Shown here: positions 16,042-24,021 of the stretch, one piece after another
Numbering within the stretch: position 1 is the first letter of the stretch
Layout: each line of letters starts with the position of its first letter
Assembly (NCBI GenBank): GCA_002409995.1
Contig: DHOR01000024.1
Location: 5,264 to 52,542 of the forward strand
Source: Hungatella sp. UBA5385
GTDB lineage: Bacteria; Bacillota; Clostridia; Lachnospirales; Lachnospiraceae
DNA: 47,279 nt
Direction of reading: 5' to 3'
Position numbers and translations under genes: made by a program
The notes under the pieces: generated by a model
Databases searched by the model: none
Told to the model about the DNA's origin: nothing
Seen by the model: only the letters and a program-made list of their open reading frames with translations

Positions 16042-16047
16042 TCATTT
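16036..16047. repeat. Palindrome between convergent cassettes B
   Basis: AAATGATCATTT is identical to 14331-14342. Its TGA is the stop codon of cassette B(+). Confidence 0.6.
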
Positions 16048-16062
16048 TATTGTTAATATATA

Positions 16063-16506
16063 CTATAAAAAATAATAGGTTACATACCTTAGATTTAAAT
16101 CAAATGGTGCACCCGCTGGTTTATTTATATATACAGCCACTTGGTTTGACGATGATAACCTAAATCCGATAGGAAAGATACTAGTGTGATCGATTGAATA
16201 CCAGTTAATTCCAATTATATTTTCACCATTAGTTAACTTATTTGCTGTTAATAATGAAGCATTAATTACAAAGCTTTCTGAATTAGCTGGTACATTTACA
16301 GATATTTGACCAACTACAACCCTAATATTAGAGTTAGGCACAGATAAAAACCCATTAACATAAATAAGCCTATTCACTAAATCACTATTTAACTTAGCAA
16401 TCTTCTCATCGATAATAACATTATCATTGACAAAATCCTGTCTTACTGGCTTATCTGATGCTTCCCACTTATTTAATCCTAATGATGTTTTATTTGTACT
16501 TGACAT
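16063..16506 (-). CDS. Tail-fibre-like protein with invertible C-terminus
   Basis: This 147-residue protein starts at ATG 16504-16506 behind AGAGGAG. Residues 1-38 (MSSTNKTSLGLNKWEASDKP, RQDFVNDNVIIDEKIAKL) form the constant part and match the N-terminal pattern of clostridial prophage tail-fibre proteins (LNxWxxxDxxxRxDFNxDNxxID). Site S4 encodes residues 39-43 (LNSDL). Residues 44-147 are the cassette now in use, beta-rich with repeated Asn/Ser and ending LRYVTYYFL. No other tail genes are near, so it could be a receptor-binding subunit of a tailocin or prophage encoded elsewhere, or a relic kept by the recombinase. It is probably under the LexA-box promoter upstream. Confidence 0.72.
   Translation of the reverse strand: MSSTNKTSLGLNKWEASDKPVRQDFVNDNVIIDEKIAKLNSDLVNRLIYVNGFLSVPNSNIRVVVGQISVNVPANSESFVINASLLTANKLTNGENIIGINWYSIDHTSIFPIGFRLSSSNQVAVYINKPAGAPFDLNLRYVTYYFL
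16378..16397 (-). other. Recombination site S4 of invertible array (in expressed gene)
   Basis: On the minus strand it reads CTAAGTTAAATAGTGATTTA, inside the tail-fibre gene at codons 38-43. It marks the junction between constant and variable parts. Confidence 0.75.
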
Positions 16507-16636
16507 ATTATTTCTCCTCTTCTTATTTGAATTTTTATTTTTTGTTTTTTAGTTCTAAATTTTTTATTCATATTACATTAAACAATTGTGGCATAAAATA
16601 TTTACGCTCAACACGTTTATACTGAGAATTTAACTG

Positions 16637-16678
16637 TTACATACATCGCCACGAAACAATCATCTTTTTCCCCTCCTT
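16637..16678 (-). pseudogene. Eight-codon start of a lost SOS-type gene
   Basis: A strong AAGGAGGGG ribosome site (16670-16678) precedes ATG at 16661-16663, but the frame ends after eight codons (MIVSWRCM-stop, 16637-16639). It lies directly downstream of a LexA-like box. It is either a leader peptide for the tail-fibre gene or, more likely, the beginning of a deleted gene whose promoter was left behind. Confidence 0.4.
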
Positions 16679-16686
16679 ACATATTC

Positions 16687-16768
16687 GAACATAAGTTCTT
16701 TTTAGTCGACACCCAGAATATAGACCTTTTGACGACTTTTGTCTATATCTTTTTCCGAACATTTATTC
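16687..16768 (-). promoter_or_regulatory. Promoter flanked by two LexA-like boxes
   Basis: On the minus strand, TAGACA (16740-16745) and TATATT (16717-16722) are spaced by exactly 17 bases. A GAAC-N4-GTTC box lies downstream of the -10 (16687-16698), and a one-mismatch version (GAATAAATGTTC, 16757-16768) lies upstream of the -35. This is the half-site pattern of Firmicute LexA/DinR operators. Transcription would run through the eight-codon ORF into the tail-fibre gene 130 bases further on. Confidence 0.55.
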
Positions 16769-16773
16769 TGTTT

Positions 16774-17342
16774 TTATCGGTTTGTAGCGATATGGAGGAT
16801 TAATATTGCTCCATGTTTCCCCGGACCCATCATTTCTGTAATATCATAGGTATGAAATTCCAGGTGTTTCGCATAGCTAAAATCGCACTGACAATACCAC
16901 TTGCCAGAGCAGTTCCGCATTTGATGGCAAATGAATTCAATGAGAACAATATTCCATCCTTGCGCACACCGGTCTTTATATTCATGCCCTTCTTCTACTA
17001 ACAGAGAAGTCACCGTAACCATGAGAACCGGCATAATCAAACCAAACATTGCGGATATTGCAAAAATAAGACCTGCCTGACTAACCGGAATAAAAAATGC
17101 CCCTATACTCAAAATCATACAAGCCGTCATTGCTATTAACTTAAACTTTTTTGCATCTATTTTTTTAAATCAAAGCTGATAGAGGTGCTGTGGCAAGTCC
17201 GGTCATCTAACAAATAGCAAAATATATGGCAATCAGATCCGGTCTGCCCCAGTAATAAATCATATAATAAGTTCCCACCACATTAGGAACGATCATCGCT
17301 ACCGCTTGAAGCATCATGACCAGAAACAGCACCATTACATTT
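16774..17342 (-). pseudogene. Wrecked GPH-family sugar:cation symporter
   Basis: Fragments in different frames line up with the C-terminal half of glycoside-pentoside-hexuronide symporters. VVGTYYMIYYWGRPDLIAIY, then a stop, then MTGLATAP lie at about 17180-17330. FFIPVSQAGLIFAISAMFG and VEEGHEYKDRCAQG lie at about 16970-17120. FSLNSFAIKCGTALASGIVS and RNTWNFIPM lie at about 16830-16950. At least two stops and two frameshifts separate them, and the N-terminal half is missing. It cannot be functional. It marks the boundary between the mobile/accessory region and the sugar-utilisation operon to the right. Confidence 0.75.
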
Positions 17343-17396
17343 CGCTCCCTTATGATTTAAGCTGCATATCGGAACTAGCTGATGTGAAAACACATA

Positions 17397-17429
17397 AAAA
17401 GAAGCCACTTTTAGGTAGAGGCTTCTTTT
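17397..17429. terminator. Hairpin terminator
   Basis: A 10-bp stem AAAAGAAGCC / GGCTTCTTTT has a 13-nt loop and ends in T-runs on either strand. It is placed directly after the mazF remnant. Confidence 0.7.
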
Positions 17430-17452
17430 CTAAATTATAGTATATTCTGTTA

Positions 17453-17750
17453 TTAGTAATCGAAAATGCTTTGGATCGCATCTGTAATATTGATGATATC
17501 ATCATATTTGATACGATCCACCTTTTTAAATCCTCTTTCACGTAAATCCAGTCGCTTCACATCCTCACATAGTACAACTCCATTTAAGCTTTCTGTAGCA
17601 ATGCTGATGTGAAGTGGATCAGGGAAGGCTTCGGCTACAATCGGGCACATAAATGTTGATTTGGATAAGTTAAAGAAATTTTACTTACTACTGTACATAT
17701 CCTTTTATTTTTTCAACTCTTAAAACATCTCCCTGTTCAATTGGAAGCAT
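17453..17750 (-). pseudogene. mazF: Disrupted mazF-like toxin gene
   Basis: The N-terminus (MLPIEQGDVLRVEKIKGYVQ, from ATG 17748-17750) matches the first strand of MazF/PemK endoribonucleases but meets stop codons at once. The C-terminal part (17453-17650) reads HISIATESLNGVVLCEDVKR, LDLRERGFKK and INITDAIQSIF, the usual MazF ending. The middle, about 40-50 residues with most of the RNA-binding loops, is missing. The toxin is inactive. Confidence 0.7.
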
Positions 17751-17757
17751 GTGTGCC

Positions 17758-17940
17758 TACCACCTTTCCCGGCCAACTGGCTCGCCCCAGTCAAATTCTT
17801 CATAGGGGCCAACTTTTCCCTGAAATTCCGCAGCACGTTCTTCCAGGGTACGATGCTTATGCTTTTTCTTTAATAATATATTACCATCAATCAGTTCAAC
17901 ATTCAGTATATCATTACATTTGTGGTAATCAACCTCTAAC
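17758..17940 (-). pseudogene. mazE: N-terminally truncated mazE-like antitoxin
   Basis: The open minus-strand stretch VEVDYHKCNDILNVELIDGN, KKKHKHRTLEERAAEF and EEFDWGEPVGRERW-stop is the C-terminal half of an AbrB-fold MazE antitoxin, whose conserved ending is DWGEPVGREVW. The DNA-binding N-terminus is absent: the homology starts immediately after the stop of the gene ending at 17942, indicating a deletion junction there. With the mazF remnant it forms a dead toxin-antitoxin pair. Confidence 0.65.
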
Positions 17941-17941
17941 C

Positions 17942-20374
17942 CTATATATACTGAGTCAAATTCTCATACCTCTCATAAACAAGCCTCTCACTTCCAGCTA
18001 CCAATTCCCCCATTTCCTTATAATAAACAGGTTTCATCCCCTTACAGCTCTCCAGAAATTCTCCCAGACTTCCATATTCCTTCTTGCTTCCACAAATACA
18101 TACATAAGCAGAATTCCTGCTCTCCGCCCTATATTCACAATCAAACAGCTGGTCATTATAAGGTTTCAATAAGTCACTGCACCACAAAGCCACATATCCA
18201 TCTCCTGCCTGACCTGCCAGCCAGTTTTCCTCCACAATCTGCTCTGCAAACTTGCTTTGAGGCCAGTACACATGGGTAAATGGAATAGGATGCGTCTCAG
18301 GAATCTGATATATCCCATACAGCACCTGTTTCACCTGTTTTAAAGCAGGCATAATTCCATTTCCAAACCAATACCCCGGTCTTGTCGAACTGCTCTCACA
18401 GCTTCCGCCTGGATGGTTAACAAATACAACTGCTGCCGGGTCCAAAGCTGCATACCACATATGCTGCTGATAACCGAACACTCCCGGTTCAAACTGGGTC
18501 GTGCCATGGAAACATTCATTTAGTGATTTTACATAGGCAAAGCTTCCCATATCCACATCAGTACGGCTGCTGATATTCTCCCATGATCTGGCTTTTCCAT
18601 CATCCCTTGGAGACTGAACAGAGGTCAGCATATAATCCTCCTGCTTTTCCACACAGATTCTGGCATTGCTCTCTCCATATACAAGAGAAGCAGGCTCATT
18701 CATTACTTCCTTTAAGCCATCGGGAAGCTGATATTTGCTGGAAGCCAGGAATATAATCCACTCACTGAATCGGTCAGGAGCCTCAGGGTCCATAAGATTG
18801 ATGAGACACTGAATGTCCTGGGCATAAGGATACAATGCCTCCCGATACACTCTTCCCATAGGGGAAATGGATACCCCTTTAAAGGTCTGAATTGCCAAAT
18901 CTCTTAAGAGACGGTCCGCAGTAACTGTTGCAAGAGCAGATAACTCCTCATCTCCAAAATCCACTACATTTAAGATTGCAGCGAAAGTAATTGGAGTGTA
19001 TCCACCACTGTAAAACTCATCAAATCCCTCCTGAAGAGTTTCTGTCAGCCAGTCATGAATCCTCTTTCCGGCAATCTCCTGCATCTCTTTTCCTGTTTTT
19101 CCTGAACGAACAAAAATATCCTCAGGATAAGCTTCACCTGCAATATAAGCACTTACAAAAAACATCAGGGAATGGTTTTCACTCCAGAAGCACATACCAT
19201 CATTGCCATCTTCATCCATCCAATAGCGATAATTTAACATCACTTCCTTGCATCTGGAAGCCATTCTCTCATCCATGGGATACAGCTTCATAAAGCGTAC
19301 CAGCGCACAGGTGAGGAAATCTGAACAGTCTCTTCTGCTTTCAATCTGATTAAAGGATTTGTAAATCTCCTTTTCATCATTTTCATCAATCTTTCCTATA
19401 TAATAGCGGGCCAGTATCGGATAGAGTGAAAAGCTTTCTGTATCCCCTCTTGGAATCTGTTTTACAGAAGCAATTCTCTCATAGATTCTCTGCTTATTCT
19501 CTTCTGAATCTTTCACATCACTCCATAGAGGTTCCAATATCTCCTGACGTTCAAAGCTTCTTACAAGAGTCTGCCCCTCTGCCTCTGCAGTAACCTTCAT
19601 ATAAGGCATTCCATCTGCCAGCAGCAACTCTGTTTTCCCCTGAATTTCTTCAGAAGTATACCTGTTTTTATAATCCACAAAGTCCACAGGTCTTGCATCA
19701 TAGATCAGTTTACTTCCTGCAGGAGCATTTTCCGGAAATATCATCTTTCCGTCACGAATCACAATATCAGAAAGCCAGTTTCCCATTTTTGCATATACAG
19801 ATGCATGTTCCATATCCGGAAGTGTGACAGTCAGCTTCTTTCGTTCCTCTCCCGGAATCTGAATTCCAAAGAGACTTCTTGTATCACGGACTCCCAGGTT
19901 CTGAAGTCTGATATAGATTAAATTATCCCCCTTTTTCAAGGAAACTTTTAGTATTTTCCGATTAATAGGCTTATACACCGGTGTTTCAATACCTTCTACA
20001 AATGTTTCGTTCACCCACACATCCACTGCCCCATAGCTCCACAGCCAGATGTCAGCCTCCATCTCCTCATTGGCCCTTAATACAGTGGCTCCATGAAGCT
20101 CCACCTTTGTCAAAAGAGGATAAAATGTAGACCTGTCCACAAACCAGCTTCCATAGGTATAGTCATACTCCCAGGGAAGACCCAAAGCACTTATTTTACC
20201 CAGAGCAATCGTACCTTTCGGCATAGTCTCATTATGGTCAGCCACCTCCTGACGCATCAGCTTCTCACAAACAAGCTGATTCTTATGGGAAATATTACTG
20301 GAAAACGGAGTGTCCTTTCTTCCGCTAACCAGATAATTAGTAATATATCCATATTCATTTAACTGAAATTCCAT
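17942..20374 (-). CDS. Putative cytoplasmic glycan-active enzyme, 810 aa
   Basis: This 810-residue soluble protein has no signal peptide and starts at ATG 20372-20374 behind GAGAGGAG. Residues about 1-210 look beta-rich (jelly-roll-like, WLWSYGAVDVWVNETFVEGI, DNLIYIRLQNLG). Residues about 290-560 look alpha-helical with aromatic and acidic clusters (RRDCSDFLTCALVRFMKLYP, GMCFWSENHSLMFFVSAY, GFDEFYSGGYTPITF), suggesting an (alpha/alpha)6 barrel. The rest is beta-rich again. This is the general architecture of GH78/GH95-like or polysaccharide-lyase-like enzymes, but I cannot assign a family. Candidate catalytic acids are in WSENHS and GFDEFYSGG. It is the last gene of a CUT1 sugar-uptake operon and probably degrades the imported oligosaccharide. 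Confidence 0.65.
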   Translation of the reverse strand: MEFQLNEYGYITNYLVSGRKDTPFSSNISHKNQLVCEKLMRQEVADHNETMPKGTIALGKISALGLPWEYDYTYGSWFVDRSTFYPLLTKVELHGATVLRANEEMEADIWLWSYGAVDVWVNETFVEGIETPVYKPINRKILKVSLKKGDNLIYIRLQNLGVRDTRSLFGIQIPGEERKKLTVTLPDMEHASVYAKMGNWLSDIVIRDGKMIFPENAPAGSKLIYDARPVDFVDYKNRYTSEEIQGKTELLLADGMPYMKVTAEAEGQTLVRSFERQEILEPLWSDVKDSEENKQRIYERIASVKQIPRGDTESFSLYPILARYYIGKIDENDEKEIYKSFNQIESRRDCSDFLTCALVRFMKLYPMDERMASRCKEVMLNYRYWMDEDGNDGMCFWSENHSLMFFVSAYIAGEAYPEDIFVRSGKTGKEMQEIAGKRIHDWLTETLQEGFDEFYSGGYTPITFAAILNVVDFGDEELSALATVTADRLLRDLAIQTFKGVSISPMGRVYREALYPYAQDIQCLINLMDPEAPDRFSEWIIFLASSKYQLPDGLKEVMNEPASLVYGESNARICVEKQEDYMLTSVQSPRDDGKARSWENISSRTDVDMGSFAYVKSLNECFHGTTQFEPGVFGYQQHMWYAALDPAAVVFVNHPGGSCESSSTRPGYWFGNGIMPALKQVKQVLYGIYQIPETHPIPFTHVYWPQSKFAEQIVEENWLAGQAGDGYVALWCSDLLKPYNDQLFDCEYRAESRNSAYVCICGSKKEYGSLGEFLESCKGMKPVYYKEMGELVAGSERLVYERYENLTQYI

Positions 20375-20424
20375 CGTGTAATTCTCCTCTCAAGTTTCAC
20401 TATATATATCCTTTTCAGCCCCAG

Positions 20425-21300
20425 TCAGCCCTTAACAGCTCCGGCAGTCATACCACCCATAAACTGCTTGCTTGCAAATAAATATACAATAATAATAGGG
20501 ATTATAGATATGGCCGATCCGGCAAACAGTATATTCCATGCTGCAGCTCCATCTCCGGCATTTTGAAGTGCAACCACACCCACAGTCAGAGGACGCAGCT
20601 TTTCATTGGTCATGGTAAAGATCAACGGAAGAATGTACTCATTCCAGCCTCCGCGGAAGGATAAAAGAGCCACACTTGCAAGAGCAGGCTTTAATACAGG
20701 AAGAATCACTCTGGTATAGATACCAAAAAAGCTGCAGCCGTCCATTTTAGCCGCCTCATCAAGCTCTTTGGGAACACTGTTCATAAAACCGTGAATCAGG
20801 AATACATAGGTAGCCTGACCGCCGCCTGCAGATATCAGAATAATGGAAATCATAGATTTATTCATATTCAGCTTCACAGCAAGTTCAAATAAAGGACGAA
20901 GGGAGGCGCTTCCCACATTGATAAACATAAACATTACCATTGCATTGTATATAAGACTTTTAAAGCGGAATTCCTTTCTGGAAAATACATACCCTGCCAT
21001 GCTGCTGACCACCAGGGAAACAATCATCACTCCAAAGCTTAATACAAGGCTGTTCATTGTATATCTGGAGAAATTTGCCATATTCCATGCCTGAATATAG
21101 TTATCCAGAATGAACTTATCAGGAAGAAGTTTCAGACCGCCGCTTACCAGCTCACTGTTGGTTTTAAACGATCCCAGAATAATATAAACAACAGGATATA
21201 CCGTAACAATTGCCAGAATTAGCAATAATACAAAAATCACTGCATTGATTGCTTTGGATTTTTTTGATTCTACTGAATGAATTGCTTTTTCTTTTGCCAT
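20425..21300 (-). CDS. CUT1 sugar ABC transporter permease (MalG/YtcP type)
   Basis: This 291-residue inner-membrane protein has six predicted membrane segments (first VIFVLLLILAIVTVYPVVYI). The ATPase-contacting EAA loop is LDEAAKMDGCSFFGIYTRVI followed by LPVLKPAL. The start at ATG 21298-21300 follows GGGAGGAG. It lies 17 bases after the other permease (21318) and forms a heterodimer with it. No ATP-binding gene is in this operon, so a shared MsmX-type ATPase elsewhere is expected. Confidence 0.9.
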   Translation of the reverse strand: MAKEKAIHSVESKKSKAINAVIFVLLLILAIVTVYPVVYIILGSFKTNSELVSGGLKLLPDKFILDNYIQAWNMANFSRYTMNSLVLSFGVMIVSLVVSSMAGYVFSRKEFRFKSLIYNAMVMFMFINVGSASLRPLFELAVKLNMNKSMISIILISAGGGQATYVFLIHGFMNSVPKELDEAAKMDGCSFFGIYTRVILPVLKPALASVALLSFRGGWNEYILPLIFTMTNEKLRPLTVGVVALQNAGDGAAAWNILFAGSAISIIPIIIVYLFASKQFMGGMTAGAVKG

Positions 21301-21317
21301 TTTTTTCTCCTCCCTTT

Positions 21318-22247
21318 CTATGAAATCTCATCCATTTTCTTACTGAACTGCAGATAAATCACAGTTACCACGCCTACAATCAGTGCAGAGATAATGCTTA
21401 GCACAGAACCATATCCAATCTGAAGCTGCGAGGCTTTGTTGGCAGTTCCGAATACCATCTGAAAAATATAGGAAAACATTACATGTGTGCGGTTATTGGG
21501 TCCGCCTGCAGTCAGTACCAGAATGGACTGGTAATCCTTAAATGCAGTTGTGATTGCCAGCATAATAACCACCTTTAATACAGGCCCAAGCATAGGCAGT
21601 GTGATTTTAAAGAATGTCTGTACACCATTAGCTCCATCAATCTGTGCACTTTCATACACATCTGTGGGAATCCCTGTAAGTCCTGAGATCAGAAGAATCA
21701 TGTAGTTACCAAAGGCGCCCCATATCGCCACAATTACCACAGCAATCATAGCAGTTTTAGAACTTCCCAGCCAGTCAACAGGTACTTTTATCAGCCCGGT
21801 TGTTTGAAGATAACCATTTAAAACTCCATTATAGGTAGCAAAGATGAAGTACCAGATCAGACTGTATACAGCAGAACTAATTACTGTAGGCAGAAAGAAA
21901 ATCCCCTGAAACAATCCGCTTCCAAATCGTTTTCTCTGCAGTAATACAGCGGTTATTAATGACAGCGGAATCACGAAAACCAGCTTTAAAACAGCATATT
22001 CAAAGGTATGTACCACACTGTTCCAGTAAATCTTATCTGTTAACACACGTTTAAAGTTATCAAATCCCACATAATATGCCTTAAATCCATTATAATCATA
22101 AAATACATAACGGATCAGCCAGGCAAAGGGATAGATGGACATCACCAGAATAAAAAAGATAGTTGGCAGCAGCATAAGCCACATAGGAATATCCCCTCTC
22201 TGCCAGCTTTTTTTCAGTCTGCTTTCCATTGGTTTTTTTTGATTCAT
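21318..22247 (-). CDS. CUT1 sugar ABC transporter permease (MalF/UgpA type)
   Basis: This 309-residue membrane protein has about six membrane segments (first MWLMLLPTIFFILVMSIYPF) and the EAA motif VYESAQIDGANGVQTFFKIT followed by LPMLGPVL. The start at ATG 22245-22247 follows GAAGGAG. It lies between the solute-binding protein and the second permease and is paired with the latter. Confidence 0.9.
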   Translation of the reverse strand: MNQKKPMESRLKKSWQRGDIPMWLMLLPTIFFILVMSIYPFAWLIRYVFYDYNGFKAYYVGFDNFKRVLTDKIYWNSVVHTFEYAVLKLVFVIPLSLITAVLLQRKRFGSGLFQGIFFLPTVISSAVYSLIWYFIFATYNGVLNGYLQTTGLIKVPVDWLGSSKTAMIAVVIVAIWGAFGNYMILLISGLTGIPTDVYESAQIDGANGVQTFFKITLPMLGPVLKVVIMLAITTAFKDYQSILVLTAGGPNNRTHVMFSYIFQMVFGTANKASQLQIGYGSVLSIISALIVGVVTVIYLQFSKKMDEIS

Positions 22248-22285
22248 TGCATTTACTCCTTCATTTTATGGATTTTCTTAGCCAA

Positions 22286-22330
22286 AACCGGCTGCTGCAA
22301 CAGATGACAGTTGTTTTGCAGCAGCCGGTT
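22286..22330 (-). terminator. Intra-operon hairpin after solute-binding gene
   Basis: A perfect 15-bp GC-rich stem (AACCGGCTGCTGCAA with TTGCAGCAGCCGGTT) has a 15-nt loop, with only a short T-run after it on the minus strand. It lies between the SBP and the permeases. It probably protects or partly terminates the transcript, giving more SBP than permease. Confidence 0.65.
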
Positions 22331-22341
22331 CTTATACAGAA

Positions 22342-23805
22342 TTATTTGTCCAGATATTCAATCGTTCCATCATTTGGATGTAGCGGATCATAATCCTTGA
22401 TCACAAGACGTTTTGTCTTGCCCATTTTAACTTCTTTATCAAGAGCTTCATTATAAGTTCTGTTTAATTCAGCAATTGTATCTTCAATAGAAGGGCCATC
22501 AGGCAGACATGCATTCCATAATGCATCACGGAAATGTTCTCCTTCCGGTGTTACAGCCGGAGCTACAGGCAGCACTGCCTCATAATCTGCTCCTGTAAAA
22601 TCAGCCATTCTGCCAATTTTCTCTTTATCAATTCTTTCGTCCATATATTTGGAAATAGGTAAGGAATAGCCGCCTTCAAAATATCCCTTTAACACCTCTT
22701 CAGAGCTAAAGTATTCAATTACCTCCCATGCCTCCTGTGGATGCTCTGTGTAAGCGCTCATGAGCCATCCTGTGTTAGGATTGGCATATTCACATCCTGT
22801 AATCTCTCCTGTTAATGTAGGAAGGTCTGCAACTGCCCATTCAATCTGCGCAGGGAACTGCTCTGTTAAAACTGTAGACTCTTGAGATGCATTGCCGTGA
22901 ATTGCAGCATGTCCCTCTGAAAACTGTACACGCACCGGATCAATCTTCATGGAAGCAGAACCGGGGAATACACTGTTTTCCTCAAACATCTGGCGCACCA
23001 TCTCCAGCCATGGCTGAAAACCTGTAAAATCAAAGGTTCCTGTCTTATAATCATATGGTGTCACACCGCTCATTTCTGCAGAGTGCTCCAGCCAGCGCTC
23101 AAATGGGCCGCTGATTCCAGGGAAAATGATACCATAATATTCCCCATTCCCCGCCTCTGTAATCTTCTTTGCTATCTCAGGCAATTCACTGATCTTCTTG
23201 GGTACTTCAAGTCCTAACTCATCAAAAATCTCTTTGTTATAGATGATTCTGGAACCGCTTCTCTTACCGCTTGGAACCCAGTAAATATCATCTCCCATAA
23301 CACTAGCGCCTTCATAGAGATGCTCATCCACTTCATTAATCTTTTTGAATTCATCAGTCATATAATCATTAAGCGGCTGTATAATTCCATTATCCACAAA
23401 GTTCTTAAAATCCCCAGCGTTCACCTGAGTAAACAGATCCGGTGACTGACCGGAATTAGCTGCCATGCTAAGTAAGTTTACATAATTCTCTGTCTGAACT
23501 ACATATTCAATCTCAATTCGGTCATTGGCATTGTTGAAATCTTCTACGATTTTATTCATATACTCCAAATCATGTCGGTTTTCAGTCCATACCGTGATTT
23601 TTACCCTATCACCGGAAGCGGTCTGATTGCCTTCTTTTGTTGAATCGCCAGCTGCTGTGTCCCCTGCTGCTGTACTTCCTGACTCTGCCGATGTGCCGGC
23701 TGCTGTTGTGGAATCCCCCGATCCTCCGGAAGAACAGGCAGCAAGTGCTGATACTGCCATGAATCCTGCAAGGCCTAAAGCTGCAGCTCTTTTACTTTTT
23801 CTCAT
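22342..23805 (-). CDS. Sugar-binding lipoprotein of CUT1 ABC transporter
   Basis: This is a 487-residue extracellular solute-binding protein of family 1. The lipoprotein signal runs through residues 1-24 with lipobox LAAC (Cys24), followed by a Ser/Thr/Ala/Gly-rich tether. The mature domain starts near VKITVWTENRHDLEYMNKIV and includes YGIIFPGISGPFERWLEH and NPNTGWLMSAYTEHPQEAWE, typical of carbohydrate SBPs. It is the first gene of the operon and starts at ATG 23803-23805 behind AAAGGGAG. The operator at 23890-23920 and the divergent two-component system indicate induction by that system. Confidence 0.92.
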   Translation of the reverse strand: MRKSKRAAALGLAGFMAVSALAACSSGGSGDSTTAAGTSAESGSTAAGDTAAGDSTKEGNQTASGDRVKITVWTENRHDLEYMNKIVEDFNNANDRIEIEYVVQTENYVNLLSMAANSGQSPDLFTQVNAGDFKNFVDNGIIQPLNDYMTDEFKKINEVDEHLYEGASVMGDDIYWVPSGKRSGSRIIYNKEIFDELGLEVPKKISELPEIAKKITEAGNGEYYGIIFPGISGPFERWLEHSAEMSGVTPYDYKTGTFDFTGFQPWLEMVRQMFEENSVFPGSASMKIDPVRVQFSEGHAAIHGNASQESTVLTEQFPAQIEWAVADLPTLTGEITGCEYANPNTGWLMSAYTEHPQEAWEVIEYFSSEEVLKGYFEGGYSLPISKYMDERIDKEKIGRMADFTGADYEAVLPVAPAVTPEGEHFRDALWNACLPDGPSIEDTIAELNRTYNEALDKEVKMGKTKRLVIKDYDPLHPNDGTIEYLDK

Positions 23806-23858
23806 CGTTTTTACTCCCTTTCTTTTTGTTTATTTATACTGTTTTCCTTTAGCTGTAT

Positions 23859-23920
23859 GCTTATCTTACTGTATAATAATAACATTTCATATGGCATTTT
23901 TAATGCTCTGTATGGCATTT
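23859..23920. promoter_or_regulatory. Direct-repeat operator and promoter of sugar operon
   Basis: TATGGCATTT occurs at 23890-23899 and again at 23911-23920, exactly 21 bases (two helical turns) apart. AraC-type regulators often recognise such paired sites. On the minus strand it is followed by AT-rich TTATTATTATACAG, which can serve as a -10 for the SBP operon. This places the repeat over the -35 position, as for a class II activator. The presumed binder is the response regulator at 24022. Confidence 0.55.
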
Positions 23921-24021
23921 CTTTCGAATTGCAGAGGCAGCCTTTCACAGCCTTGCAATTGATTATGCACAATGCTATAATGGCGGTGCTTCCAGTGTAA
24001 CTTGACATAAAGGAGATTTTT

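Noticed and set aside
17741..18172. Plus-strand open frame of 143 codons over the end of the 17942 gene
   Set aside because: It runs antisense to a well-supported gene and the mazE remnant, has no ribosome site and resembles no family.
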